Positions 54,816 through 63,568 are shown, numbered from the stretch's first letter. The stretch is DNA of 64,000 nucleotides from JBCDHN01 sp965224535 (GCA_965224535.1 CBDCZR010000005.1:571985-635984); one strand, 5' to 3'. The notes: generated by a model not told the origin, from the sequence alone. Numbers and translations are program-made.

Positions 54816-55517
54816 ATGAAGGTGATCGTGCTAGTCAGCGGTGGAATGGACTCCGTCACTGCCCTCTATGACGCCCACGCCGAACACGATGTTGTTGGCG
54901 CGGTAAGCTTTGACTATGGCTCGAAGCACAATCACAAGGAAATCCCCTTCGCCAAACACCACGCCGAAGAATTGGGCGTGCCCCATCAGATCATTTCGTT
55001 GAACTTCGTCAACGATCTCTTCGCCTCCGACCTCCTCAAATCCGGCGGCGAAATCCCGGAAGGCCACTACGAGGAAGCGAACATGAAGCAGACCGTTGTT
55101 CCCTTCCGGAATGGCATCATGCTTGCCATCGCAGCGGGCATTGCCGAAAGCCTCGAAGCCAAAGGCCTCGTCATCGCCGCCCATTCCGGCGACCACGCCA
55201 TCTACCCGGATTGCCGCGAGGAATTCATGAAGGCCATGGGCGACGCCATGAAACTCGGCACCTACGCGAAAATCGAACTTATCCGCCCCTTCATTGCCAT
55301 GCGAAAGGAAGACATCGCCGCGCGCGGTCACGAACTCGGCATCGATTTTTCCCAAACCTGGTCCTGCTACAAGGGAGGGGAAATCCACTGCGGTGCATGC
55401 GGCACCTGCGTCGAACGGCGCGAAGCCTTCCAAATCGCCGGCATTCCCGATCCAACCACTTACGAGCACACCGGAGCCTTACCGCCGAAACCCGGCGCCG
55501 AACCGGTTCCCGCTTGA
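54816..55517 (+). CDS. queC: 7-cyano-7-deazaguanine synthase
   Basis: Converts carboxydeazaguanine to preQ0 with ATP and ammonia, 233 residues. The PP-loop IVLVSGGMDSVTALYDAH, VPFRNGIMLAIAAGIAE and HSGDHAIYPDCREEF are diagnostic. The zinc cluster is SQTWSCYKGGEIHCGACGTC. It lies 59 bases before folE2 on the same strand. No queD, queE or queF is nearby, and no preQ1 riboswitch is seen in the leader. Confidence 0.93.
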   Translation: MKVIVLVSGGMDSVTALYDAHAEHDVVGAVSFDYGSKHNHKEIPFAKHHAEELGVPHQIISLNFVNDLFASDLLKSGGEIPEGHYEEANMKQTVVPFRNGIMLAIAAGIAESLEAKGLVIAAHSGDHAIYPDCREEFMKAMGDAMKLGTYAKIELIRPFIAMRKEDIAARGHELGIDFSQTWSCYKGGEIHCGACGTCVERREAFQIAGIPDPTTYEHTGALPPKPGAEPVPA

Positions 55518-55576
55518 TTTCCCCCATGCCCTACCGCATCTGCATCTTTCGCCCCGAATCCTCTTCCCTTTCCCGC

Positions 55577-56422
55577 ATGACCTCCCCCATCGCCGATCGC
55601 CGCCCTTCTCTCCCCGATCTCCAGCACACCGAGGACACCCGTGGTGTCGCTATCGAGCAGGTTGGCGTCTGCGATCTTCGCTACCCCATCACCGTCCTGG
55701 ACCGGGCCAACCAAAAGCAGCAGGTGGCAGCGCTGTTGAGCCTGTCGGTCGATCTGCCGCATCATTTCAAGGGCACGCACATGAGTCGATTCCTCGAAGT
55801 GATGGAAAATCATCGCGGTGAGGTCGCCGCTCGAACCATCCCCGCCATTCTCGCCGAACTTCGGGAGCGTTTGGATGCTGAGCGCGCTCATGTGGAGGTA
55901 AAATTTCCCTATTTCATCGAGAAAACCGCCCCCGTTTCAGGCAAAACGTCCCCGATGGACTACGATTGCGCCTTCATCGCCGAAGCGAACGATTCGGGCA
56001 TGGATTTCGTCCTTCAGGTCAGCGTTCCGGTAAAAAGTCTCTGCCCATGCAGCAAGGCGATCAGTGATTACGGTGCTCACAATCAGCGTGGGAACGTGGA
56101 AGTGCAGATTCGAAACGCCATCGGCGAAGATGGTGAGCCTGAAATGGTTTGGATCGAGGAATTGGTTGAAATCGCCGAGGAATCAGCGTCAGCACCGGTC
56201 TTTTCCCTGCTCAAGCGCGAGGATGAGCGCCATGTGACGATGCAGGCTTTCGACAACCCGGCGTTTGTCGAAGACATAGCCCGGAATGTGGCAGTTCGAC
56301 TGCGTGAAGATTCCCGGATTGCGTGGTTCAAAGTCCGCGTCACCAATTTCGAGAGCATTCACAACCATTCGGCCTTCGCGGTAGTTGGTTCGGATTCACA
56401 AAAAATGAAAAATGAAAAATGA
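55577..56422 (+). CDS. folE2: GTP cyclohydrolase I type 2 (FolE2)
   Basis: GTP cyclohydrolase IB, 281 residues, making dihydroneopterin triphosphate for folate and queuosine. DTRGVAIEQVGVCDLRYPIT near the start, HFKGTHMSRFLEVMENH, the conserved Cys in VPVKSLCPCSKAISDYGAHN (PCSK motif) and FESIHNHSAFAVV match the family. The metal-flexible IB enzyme replaces FolE under zinc limitation in many bacteria. An upstream ATG at 55526 is less likely. The last few codons (KMKNEK) run into an AAAAATG heptamer repeat. Confidence 0.92.
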   Translation: MTSPIADRRPSLPDLQHTEDTRGVAIEQVGVCDLRYPITVLDRANQKQQVAALLSLSVDLPHHFKGTHMSRFLEVMENHRGEVAARTIPAILAELRERLDAERAHVEVKFPYFIEKTAPVSGKTSPMDYDCAFIAEANDSGMDFVLQVSVPVKSLCPCSKAISDYGAHNQRGNVEVQIRNAIGEDGEPEMVWIEELVEIAEESASAPVFSLLKREDERHVTMQAFDNPAFVEDIARNVAVRLREDSRIAWFKVRVTNFESIHNHSAFAVVGSDSQKMKNEK

Positions 56423-56445
56423 CGAACGACCAATGAAAAATGATC
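56400..56445. repeat. 7-base tandem repeat at the folE2/RNase Z convergent end
   Basis: Three to four units of AAAAATG plus a degenerate copy, overlapping the last codons of folE2 and reaching the end of the convergent RNase Z gene. It is the only heptamer array here found at 3' ends rather than in a 5' leader. Confidence 0.75.
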
Positions 56446-57436
56446 AGAGTTTCCAGTGGGCCGGAAAACTCGTCGCCGGGAAAATTTTTCGCGCTTCCTT
56501 CAGCATCGCCGTCCATTCGTCCGGCCGGTAGCGCTGGGAGAGGTGAAACAGCACTAATTTGCCGATTTTCGCCTCCTTGGCGATCTGCGCGACCTGGCGC
56601 GTGGTGGTGTGGTGATTGCGTTGGGCCAGGTCCAAGTCGCCGTGCCGGTACTGCGCCTCGCACACGACGGTATCGACCCCGCCAAGCCAAGATTTCAGGA
56701 ATTCGTGCGTCGCCTCGTCGAGCAAAAAATCGGTCAGGTAGGCCAGCGACTCGCCCTGCGTTTCCACCAGCAGATCCGCCCGCAATTTCGCCCCGTCGAG
56801 CTTTTTGCCGTCCACCTCGATTTCATCGGCCCCATCCTTGAGTTGCTGCACCCAGCGCCCGGGCGCTAGCCCCGTGGCTTGGAGCTTATCGGGATCGATG
56901 TTTTGCCGCGCCGTTTCGCGAACCACGTAGCCGAGCGTGGTCCCGTGGTGCTGGAGCAGCGCGGTTTCGACCGTGAAGTCGGGATCGGCCAAAATCACGC
57001 CATCGTGCTTCCGCGGCGCCGATTTTTCCTCCGTGGCGAAGGCGTCGCGGGTGCGAAAACGGCTCATTTCCACGCGATCGGCGCTGATTTGGCTCACCTC
57101 CCAAATTCCCGGTTGATTGCGGTGCAAATTCCACCAAAACCCGCGAAATCGGTGGTGCATGATCTCAATGGTCTGTGGCGGGCCCCAAACGCGAACCGGC
57201 TTAGCTGGCCGGTTAAAATTCGCCCGAAAAAACGCATCAAACCCGCTCACGTGGTCCATGTGAAAGTGCGAAAAAAAGAGGTGGTCGATGTCCTGCACGC
57301 TCGCCGAACTCAACCGCGACAAAACCGCCTGACCGCAGTCGAACAGCAGGCTGACGATGCGCTGGCCGGAGTTGACGCTGGCATACAACGCGTTGTCGCG
57401 GCCGGGATTGCCGAGGACCTGGATTTGGATGCTCAA
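56444..57436 (-). CDS. rnz: Ribonuclease Z-like metallo-beta-lactamase protein
   Basis: A 330-residue MBL-fold protein. Zinc motif HLFFSHFHMDHVSGFDAFFR (HxHxDH). Further ligands are VVCEAQYRHGD and the C-terminal LVLFHLSQRY (HxSxRY, diagnostic for the tRNase Z group). It processes tRNA 3' ends; a tRNA-Pro gene lies 400 bases upstream on the same strand. The N-terminal exosite is shorter than in classical RNase Z. Confidence 0.86.
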   Translation of the reverse strand: MSIQIQVLGNPGRDNALYASVNSGQRIVSLLFDCGQAVLSRLSSASVQDIDHLFFSHFHMDHVSGFDAFFRANFNRPAKPVRVWGPPQTIEIMHHRFRGFWWNLHRNQPGIWEVSQISADRVEMSRFRTRDAFATEEKSAPRKHDGVILADPDFTVETALLQHHGTTLGYVVRETARQNIDPDKLQATGLAPGRWVQQLKDGADEIEVDGKKLDGAKLRADLLVETQGESLAYLTDFLLDEATHEFLKSWLGGVDTVVCEAQYRHGDLDLAQRNHHTTTRQVAQIAKEAKIGKLVLFHLSQRYRPDEWTAMLKEARKIFPATSFPAHWKL

Positions 57437-57473
57437 AATAGGGTGTGGCCTTCAAATAACAAGCCAAGCCGCC

Positions 57474-57536
57474 GTGGCGCAAGCGTCCGCTTGCGTTGGT
57501 GCCGGGAACGGAAACGCAAGCGGACGCTTGCGCCAC
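57474..57536. repeat. Perfect 24-bp inverted repeat
   Basis: Arms 57474-57497 and 57513-57536 are perfect reverse complements around a 15-base loop. Each arm contains the palindrome GCAAGCG-TC-CGCTTGC, so it is a nested palindrome of REP/BIME type. It has no T-run and sits in a gene-free gap, so it is a repeat element rather than a terminator. Confidence 0.85.
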
Positions 57537-57551
57537 TCAACGTCACCCGCC

Positions 57552-57661
57552 GCTTGCACCCCCTCGCGTCGTTGGTGCGCGAAGCCGTTCACGAGTATTT
57601 ATCGACTCGCGAAGAAGATTACAAGTCAGAGGTTTCTTCGACGCTCGATTCTGTCCCTTAG
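57552..57661 (+). pseudogene. Possible ribbon-helix-helix antitoxin C-terminal remnant
   Basis: About 35 residues, LHPLASLVREAVHEYLSTRE and then EDYKSEVSSTLDSVP before a stop. SLVREAVHEYL is typical of the second helix of CopG/ParD-type antitoxins. The DNA-binding strand is missing, cut off by the inverted repeat just upstream. Confidence 0.35.
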
Positions 57662-57700
57662 TGCCCATTTGGTGCCCTGTTAGTGCCCGATTGGTGCCTA
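57655..57700. repeat. Two imperfect 21-base direct repeats
   Basis: Two copies of TTAGTGCCC-N2-TTGGTGCC in tandem within the tRNA-flanking gap. The rest of the gap from 57701 to 57776 is AT-rich and shows no gene. Confidence 0.55.
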
Positions 57701-57776
57701 TCGTGTTTTCATTCTTCGGCTATGGCTCCTTTGTTAGTATTCTCGTTTTGAAAATTATAACACTCCCAGAAAATAA

Positions 57777-57798
57777 AACCCTCGCATTTGCGAGGGTT
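57777..57798 (-). terminator. Rho-independent terminator after tRNA-Pro
   Basis: A 9-bp stem (AACCCTCGC with GCGAGGGTT) and a 4-base loop, followed on the minus strand by TTATTTT. A second hairpin, CCGCATTC-AGAATGCGG, lies between it and the tRNA. Confidence 0.8.
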
Positions 57799-57825
57799 GG
57801 CCGCATTCTGAATGCGGTTTGGGAG

Positions 57826-57899
57826 TCGGGCTGGCGGGATTCGAACCCGCGACCTCTGCACCCCCAGTGCAGCGCGCTACCAGACTGCGCCACAGCCCG
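57826..57899 (-). tRNA. tRNA-Pro (anticodon GGG)
   Basis: A 74-base cloverleaf on the minus strand. The acceptor CGGGCTG pairs with CAGCCCG followed by discriminator A. The D-arm contains GCGCAGTCTGGTAGCGCG. The anticodon stem CTGCA/TGCAG encloses loop CTGGGGG with anticodon GGG. The T-arm is CGGGTTCGAATCCCG. CCA is not encoded. It reads CCC (and CCU) proline codons. Confidence 0.95.
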
Positions 57900-57984
57900 A
57901 TTCATTGATTGATTGGTTGGTTGGTGAGGGTGCTGGGTGTTCGTAGATTCTTGGCGAGAATCGGCGAATTGCAAGCCCGTTCCG

Positions 57985-58680
57985 TCACGACGGCGGGTTT
58001 GCGGGTTCGAACGCGGGTGTTTCGCTGGCGCGAAGGCGAACTTCGGCGGGGCGCAGGCAGTCTTCGCCCATCCGGTAGCCGGCTAGCAGTTCTTCGGCGA
58101 CGATGAGGCGGGTTTGGGCGGGCGAGGACGGCGATTGTTCGCCGGCTACGGCTTTCATCCAGAGCGGGTCGAAGGGTTGGCCGGTTGATTCGATGCGCTG
58201 GATTCCGGTGTGGGCGAGGAGGTCGTGGAGTCGTTGGCGGACGATTTCCAGGGCCTCGGTTTGCTTGCGCCAGCGGTTTTCGGCTCTTGCCAGGGCCAGG
58301 AGGCCGGATTCGGCTTGCAATTCGGCGGCGGTTTCGAGGCGTTCGAGACGGTCGGCGATGTCGATGAGGCCGAGGGCGAGGTTTCGGGAGATTTTGCCGG
58401 TTTTGTCCGGTTTTGCGGCGGCGGCGAGGAATTCGCGCAGTTTTCCGCTGTCAGCCTGCATGCTTTCGAGCACGTCGCCAAAACGGCTGAAGGTTTCGGC
58501 GGTTTTGCGGTTGCCTTTGCGCAGCTCGTTGCGAAGAGCGGCGAGGTCAGCGTGAAAGTCGTAGAGGCTGGGCGGTTCGGGCTCGGTTTCGAGCGTCGGC
58601 GGGCGAATTTCGAGGCGTTCGATCGCTTCGGCGCAACGGGCGCGCAAGAGTTCCTTCCAGGCTTGGTTTTCGCTGCTCAT
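57985..58680 (-). CDS. grpE: GrpE-like nucleotide exchange factor
   Basis: A 231-residue protein. A long helical N-terminus (DFHADLAALRNELRKGNRKT) is followed by the GrpE beta-domain. The C-terminus holds the family hallmark LLAGYRMGEDCLRPAEVRLR. The middle is more divergent than in housekeeping GrpE. It overlaps the J-like gene by four bases and would serve a specialised Hsp70 system. No DnaK gene is in the window. Confidence 0.75.
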   Translation of the reverse strand: MSSENQAWKELLRARCAEAIERLEIRPPTLETEPEPPSLYDFHADLAALRNELRKGNRKTAETFSRFGDVLESMQADSGKLREFLAAAAKPDKTGKISRNLALGLIDIADRLERLETAAELQAESGLLALARAENRWRKQTEALEIVRQRLHDLLAHTGIQRIESTGQPFDPLWMKAVAGEQSPSSPAQTRLIVAEELLAGYRMGEDCLRPAEVRLRASETPAFEPANPPS

Positions 58681-58979
58681 GAACGCAGAAATTCGTAAAA
58701 ATGGGCCTCTAACGGCGGTTCTGGGTCCAAATCAGCGGCCAGGTAGGCGGCGGCGGCTTCCAGCGGGGTGGCAAAGAGGTTGTCCGGGTTCACGTCCAGG
58801 CCGATTTCATGCGTGATGCGTTTTTCTTCGGTTTCCAACGTTTCCCGAGCCAGGGTGATGCGGCGGAAGGCTTCGGGTTCGCGTTCGGGCGGATGCTTGC
58901 GAATGCCTTCCAGGTAGGCCTGGCGGACGTCTTCGTCGCCGGCGTCGAGCGGCAGGTTGAGGGTGCGGTAGGCGTGCAT
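58677..58979 (-). CDS. J-domain-like protein with altered HPD motif
   Basis: A 100-residue protein. The first about 50 residues follow a J-domain layout (AYRTLNLPLDAGDEDVRQAY, then the loop RKHPPEREPEAFRRI). The essential HPD tripeptide reads HPP, which would normally abolish stimulation of Hsp70 ATPase. The C-terminal half (LFATPLEAAAAYLAADLD) is acidic and helical. It lies 11 bases after the TPR gene and overlaps grpE. Confidence 0.6.
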   Translation of the reverse strand: MHAYRTLNLPLDAGDEDVRQAYLEGIRKHPPEREPEAFRRITLARETLETEEKRITHEIGLDVNPDNLFATPLEAAAAYLAADLDPEPPLEAHFYEFLRS

Positions 58980-58990
58980 TTTGCTGGGGG

Positions 58991-61555
58991 TTAAAACGGG
59001 ATTTCCAGTTGGTTGGGGTCGGTTTTGTCTTTCCTGCGTGCTGTCCGGGAAGGCCGGTTTGGCCGAGGCGGAGGCGTGGGCGAAGGTCTTGGCTCAGGCG
59101 GGAGCATGGGCTCGTTTCGCACTTGGTCGAGCATGCTGACTACCTGCGCCGCCTGGATGGCGTCTTGGAGGGGTACGCCCACTTGCGTGAGCACGTTGAT
59201 CCGATCAGGAATCGAGAGTGGAGCCAGGAGTTCGAACAGGTCATCCAAATCGTCTCGATCGAGAAAACCCGCGTCACCTTCGCCGGCAAAATCGTCCGCC
59301 AGCAGGGGAGGAAGCATGCCGGGCGGCATGAATCGCGTCGGCGTCTGAATTTGACTCTCTTCGAACCGATCGATGGCCTCAAGCGCGGCGGTATCCCGGC
59401 GTTTTTCGGCTTCCTGGCGGGTTTCGCGAATTTTCGCGGCTTTGGGCGGTTTTCGCGCAAAATCCCAGCTTCGGCAGACGAAAAGCGGGTCCTTGCGGTC
59501 GAGCTTGAGCCGCTTGGCGATCAACCGTTCTGCCACGGTGTCCCACAGGAGATCGCCCTTGTCGCACTCAGCCAGGATTTCGACGCAAAGTTGGCGATCG
59601 GCAGCCTTTAGCCCTCGAATCGCCGTGGTGAGATATTTGCGAACCCAATCGACCCATTCGAAGCGAAAAAAGGGCTCCGATTCCTCGATTTTGCGCCACA
59701 ATCGCATCAAATCCAGCGCGATGGCCGGTTCTCGCGAGCCGGTCACCTTGGGGGGCGCGCACGGCGGGTATTTGACGGAATTTTTCAGCTTCATGGCCAA
59801 CACCTCGCCCATGGCGTTGCGGTAAAAGGTGAACACATGCGGGTGCAGAATCCCTTCCGCCTCGGCAAAAATTTCGCCGCATCGCGAATCGGCCGGTTTC
59901 ACGCAAATTTCCTCCAGCAGGCCCCAGCGGATGAGGGCAAATCCCCGGCCTTCGCCCAATTCCGGAGTTGCGGGAAGGGCCTCAAGAAGCTCGGCGAACA
60001 CTTCGCGGGCTTTGGCAATTTGCGGGGCGGTTTTTTTGCGGTAATGGCCGGTTGCCTTGTCTTGCAGGGCCTCCCGGATGGCGCTCAAAACTCTCTGGTC
60101 CAGCGGATCGATTTCGCGGGCGGACCGAAGGTATTTGAGGCCTTTCGCGTAAGATTTGCGCTCCAAACAGCGCAGCCCGGCTTCAAATTGGGCGCCCTTG
60201 GATTTCGGGAACCGGGAGGTGATTTGGTCGAGCAGTTTGTTGGCTTCCGATATCCGGTCCAGGCGCCGGTAAAGGTTGAGCAGGCGAATGTGGACGACCT
60301 CGCAGGTGGGATCGGCGTCGATCCCCCGGCGCAGGACGCGAATCATGCGCTCGAAACTGTCGGCCTCCTCGTCGTCACCGTCCCAACGCAGGTAGGACGG
60401 GACTTCGTCGGGATCCAGGGACTCGGCCGCGGCCAAACAGCAAACTGCCCGGAAGCGCGGGCTTGCGGGGCGCAGATGATTGCGGTTTTTCTCGTAGGTC
60501 GTCCAGACTTCCTCGGCAAACTCCGGATCGTCAAATCTGGCAGCGTTTCGGGCGGTGATGTTGGCAAACACGAGTCCCTCCGCATCCATTTTTGGCGGCT
60601 TGTGGCCGAGGATTTGGGGCCACGCTTCCAACCACCGATGCTGCTCCTCCTGGCAGGTCAGACTTTCGTCAGCCAGTTGGAAAAATCGCGTCAACTGGCC
60701 GCGAAGCGACGCTTTCCAGACGGGGGCGGCCTCCAGGCGTTTGGCAGCTTGGTAGGCCTGGAGAAATTTCCCCTCGCGCCACCGTTTTTCCACTTCCAGA
60801 ACGGCCGTCCCAAACTTGGCGTCACCGGAAAGCTGGCAAGCGCCGGCCACAGCTTCATCGGCCGGTTTCTCCGGATTTCCGCCCAACAGCTCGAACGCCG
60901 GCACTTTTCGCGCCGGGACGGAATTTGCCGGCAAACGCGCAAAATTCCGCATCGCCTCCTCGCGGTCGCCCTGGTAAAACGCGACGCAACCGCGCAAAAA
61001 CAAGCGCCAGTGCGCGAACGGCGATTTTCGGCCAATTTCGCGCAACGCGTCGCTCACGCCGTCCCAATCTTTGGCGCAAAGCCTCGAGATGGCGAGGCAA
61101 ACCGGCGCGGCTTCGTCAGATTTCGCCAAAACCAGGGTGTCGGCGGCTTTGACCTGCGATTCCGTGTCCTCGGCCTTCGCCAGTTCCCGCGCCAACTCGG
61201 TTGCTTCGGCAAAATCGCCGCTGGCGTGGGCCAATTCCATCCGCAGCGAGCCCATTTCCAGCGCCGGCACGCCGATTTTCTCCATTTCCGCGAAATAACG
61301 CCGGGCCTCGTTGAATCGGCGCTCCGCGATGGCGTCGGCCGCGGCCAATTTGGTGACGGCGATGAATTGCTCGCGATGCGTGTCAGGATCCTGGGCGAAC
61401 AAGCGGCGGAACCCCTCGCGGGCCCGTTTGTAGCGGCCTTCTTGCAGTTGCTGCCTGGCCCGGTTGAGGATTTCATCGGCCGATTGCTGGGAAGACGGCG
61501 CTTTGGCGTCCTGGCGATGGTGATTGCGTTTTTTGCGTCGGTTAGGCTTGGCCAC
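58991..61555 (-). CDS. Large TPR-repeat protein
   Basis: About 854 residues from a GTG at 61555 (preceded by GAGG; a TTG at 61564 is an alternative). It is almost wholly helical with tetratricopeptide-type repeats: ARQQLQEGRYKRAREGFRRL, RRFNEARRYFAEMEKIGVPA, LLNLYRRLDRISEANKLLDQ and GLRCLERKSYAKGLKYLRSA. The N-terminus is basic (KPNRRKKRNHHRQDAK). The C-terminus is Pro-rich and basic (PRPSPTPPPRPNRPSRTARR). No catalytic domain is seen. First gene of the TPR/J-like/GrpE-like operon, so a co-chaperone scaffold role is inferred. Confidence 0.75.
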   Translation of the reverse strand: MAKPNRRKKRNHHRQDAKAPSSQQSADEILNRARQQLQEGRYKRAREGFRRLFAQDPDTHREQFIAVTKLAAADAIAERRFNEARRYFAEMEKIGVPALEMGSLRMELAHASGDFAEATELARELAKAEDTESQVKAADTLVLAKSDEAAPVCLAISRLCAKDWDGVSDALREIGRKSPFAHWRLFLRGCVAFYQGDREEAMRNFARLPANSVPARKVPAFELLGGNPEKPADEAVAGACQLSGDAKFGTAVLEVEKRWREGKFLQAYQAAKRLEAAPVWKASLRGQLTRFFQLADESLTCQEEQHRWLEAWPQILGHKPPKMDAEGLVFANITARNAARFDDPEFAEEVWTTYEKNRNHLRPASPRFRAVCCLAAAESLDPDEVPSYLRWDGDDEEADSFERMIRVLRRGIDADPTCEVVHIRLLNLYRRLDRISEANKLLDQITSRFPKSKGAQFEAGLRCLERKSYAKGLKYLRSAREIDPLDQRVLSAIREALQDKATGHYRKKTAPQIAKAREVFAELLEALPATPELGEGRGFALIRWGLLEEICVKPADSRCGEIFAEAEGILHPHVFTFYRNAMGEVLAMKLKNSVKYPPCAPPKVTGSREPAIALDLMRLWRKIEESEPFFRFEWVDWVRKYLTTAIRGLKAADRQLCVEILAECDKGDLLWDTVAERLIAKRLKLDRKDPLFVCRSWDFARKPPKAAKIRETRQEAEKRRDTAALEAIDRFEESQIQTPTRFMPPGMLPPLLADDFAGEGDAGFLDRDDLDDLFELLAPLSIPDRINVLTQVGVPLQDAIQAAQVVSMLDQVRNEPMLPPEPRPSPTPPPRPNRPSRTARRKDKTDPNQLEIPF

Positions 61556-61624
61556 GATCCTCAAGCCATAGCCGAAAGGACCCTAACATCAAGACAAAAA
61601 AGCCGCGTTCGCCGGGCTCGCACC

Positions 61625-62323
61625 CTAACCTTGGCCGTAGTAAGCGCCGGGCCCGTGTTTGCGCAGGTAGTGCTTCTTGAGGATGTGATCCGGCAAATCC
61701 GCGGCTTCGGGATTGAGCTGCCAAGCGCCGAGGGCCATTTGGCAGCAAACTTCCAGCGCGATGCTGTTTTTCACCGATTCCGTGGCGGTTTTTCCCCAGG
61801 TGAAGGGCGCGTGAAAGCGTTGCAACGCAGCCGGCATTTCCAGGGGATCGAGCGAGTTTTCGCGGAAACATTCGACGATGGCGCGGCCGGTGTTGGTCTC
61901 GTAGTCCTCGTCCACCTCGGCCGGGGTCAATTCGCGCACCAGCGGCACGGTTCCGTGAAAATGATCGGCGTGCGTCGTCCCTTGGCACGGCAAGTCGCGC
62001 CCCGCCTGGCAAAACATGACCGCGTGGACGCTGTGGGTGTGGGTGATGCCGCCAATTTGCGGAAATTCGCGGTAAAGCAGGCGATGCGTCGGGGTGTCGG
62101 ACGAGGGGTTAAACTCGCCCTCGGCGACTTTTCCGTCCAAATCGACGACCACCAGATTTTCCGCGCAAAGCTGCTCGTAGGCGACTCCGCTGGGCTTGAT
62201 GACGAAGAGGCCGGCGTCGCGATCGATGCCGCTAACATTGCCCCAAGTCAGCCGGACGAGCCCCTCGGCCAGGAGCATGAGATTGGCTTGCAACACTTCT
62301 TGGCGCAGGTCTGGGAGCATCAT
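61625..62323 (-). CDS. araD: L-ribulose-5-phosphate 4-epimerase
   Basis: Class II aldolase-fold zinc enzyme, 232 residues from the ATG at 62323. VRLTWGNVSGIDRDAGLFVI, SSDTPTHRLLYREFPQIGGI, the zinc His pair in THTHSVHAVMFCQAG, DHFHGTVPLVREL and a C-terminal HGPGAYYGQG all match AraD/UlaF/SgbE. It makes D-xylulose 5-phosphate. With the ribulokinase-like gene at 30060 it would form part of L-arabinose use. Confidence 0.9.
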   Translation of the reverse strand: MMLPDLRQEVLQANLMLLAEGLVRLTWGNVSGIDRDAGLFVIKPSGVAYEQLCAENLVVVDLDGKVAEGEFNPSSDTPTHRLLYREFPQIGGITHTHSVHAVMFCQAGRDLPCQGTTHADHFHGTVPLVRELTPAEVDEDYETNTGRAIVECFRENSLDPLEMPAALQRFHAPFTWGKTATESVKNSIALEVCCQMALGAWQLNPEAADLPDHILKKHYLRKHGPGAYYGQG

Positions 62324-62482
62324 GACGCGCTCATTGGAAGGGAAAATGTGGCGATTGTCCACCGCGCGGTGATTTGTTTTGGATGTGCCACATTTTTAGG
62401 ATGATTGACTTTCCGGACTTTGGGACGAAATTACGGGCTCTTCGCTGAAACCTCGCAAAAACCTAGAATCCTCCTCTTACCC

Positions 62483-63568
62483 ATGAGTTTTGAACGATCC
62501 GACTTTCAAGATCCTCCCCAAACCGCAAAACAGGGCTCGCGAAAAATGGCCGCGGTCCTCATCCCGCTCGTTGCCGCTGTTCCGGTGGCGATCGCGTTAG
62601 TCGGGCGAAGCAACGACGGCGGTCCGACAGCCGACGAACTCAACGCCATGCTGGGGGCGCAGAAACCGGACGAAACGCAGGCTGAGGCCGTGACGGAGGC
62701 GAAGGAAGAGGCCCTTCCGCCGGAGGATTTGGCAAGCGTGTCAGGATTGCCGGGCAATGGCGATGGCGACTCGGAGGCTCCTCCCGGGCCCGTCGATCCG
62801 GGAAAAGTCGCGGAAACTGCCGCTAACGGGCAAAAAACGGAGGATTCCGGCGACGGCGTCGTGGGTTCGGAATTGGCGCTGGTCGCTCCCGTGGTTCACG
62901 CCGGCGAGCAAACCGCGGAACCGGCGGCCGCAGCGGCTGAAGCGATTCCCACCGCGCACACGGTCGAACCAGGCGACACGCTCTACGGGATCGGCCAAAA
63001 ATACGGCAAAACGCCCGAGGACATCGCCGAGGCCAATGGAATCGCGGTGACCGATCCGATTCGGCCCGGTCAGGAAATCATCGTTCCCGGCGCGGGACGA
63101 GTTGGATCCGGCGGGGCAGGCGACACGGTCGTTGCCGGCATCCCCGGACCACAACCCGCGGGCCCAACGCAGCGGACCATTCCTCACGAAAATCTGCCTT
63201 CCGGCGGCGCGGCCGGCGTTCCGGATCACGGCTCCACAACCAACCCGGCTTCGCAGGAACCGGTGCCCGTCTCCGGTGAAACTGCCAGGAATTCCGGGGG
63301 TTACACCCAAACGGAAACCCGAACCGACGGAGGCGGCGCGACGGGCGGCTACTACCCGGTGACTGGCGGTTCTGGCGGTTCCACCACGTCTGTCGGGCCG
63401 CGCTACTGCATCGGCTACGTGGTTCATCGCGGCGATACGTTGGATTCCATCGCGTATTCGCACTCCACCACATCCTCGGTCATCCAAGCCATGAACGGCG
63501 TGAGTCGGGTGAGCCCGGGACAGGTCATCGTAGTGCCGGTGGACGGCATCATGACGCCGTGCCGGTGA
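62483..63568 (+). CDS. Membrane-anchored protein with two LysM domains
   Basis: A 361-residue protein. N-terminal membrane anchor (MAAVLIPLVAAVPVAIALVG, about residues 22-41), then a long acidic Ala/Gly/Pro-rich linker. LysM 1 reads HTVEPGDTLYGIGQKYGKTP and DIAEANGI; after a Gly/Ser/Thr-rich linker, LysM 2 reads YVVHRGDTLDSIAYSHSTTS and VIQAMNGV. Binds peptidoglycan in the periplasm; no enzymatic domain is visible. The C-terminus has a Cys pair (YCIGY, TPCR) that could form a disulfide. Confidence 0.85.
   Translation: MSFERSDFQDPPQTAKQGSRKMAAVLIPLVAAVPVAIALVGRSNDGGPTADELNAMLGAQKPDETQAEAVTEAKEEALPPEDLASVSGLPGNGDGDSEAPPGPVDPGKVAETAANGQKTEDSGDGVVGSELALVAPVVHAGEQTAEPAAAAAEAIPTAHTVEPGDTLYGIGQKYGKTPEDIAEANGIAVTDPIRPGQEIIVPGAGRVGSGGAGDTVVAGIPGPQPAGPTQRTIPHENLPSGGAAGVPDHGSTTNPASQEPVPVSGETARNSGGYTQTETRTDGGGATGGYYPVTGGSGGSTTSVGPRYCIGYVVHRGDTLDSIAYSHSTTSSVIQAMNGVSRVSPGQVIVVPVDGIMTPCR

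Noticed and set aside
57474..57536. Inverted repeat as an intrinsic terminator
   Set aside because: No T-run on either side and the loop is 15 bases; a REP-like element fits better.
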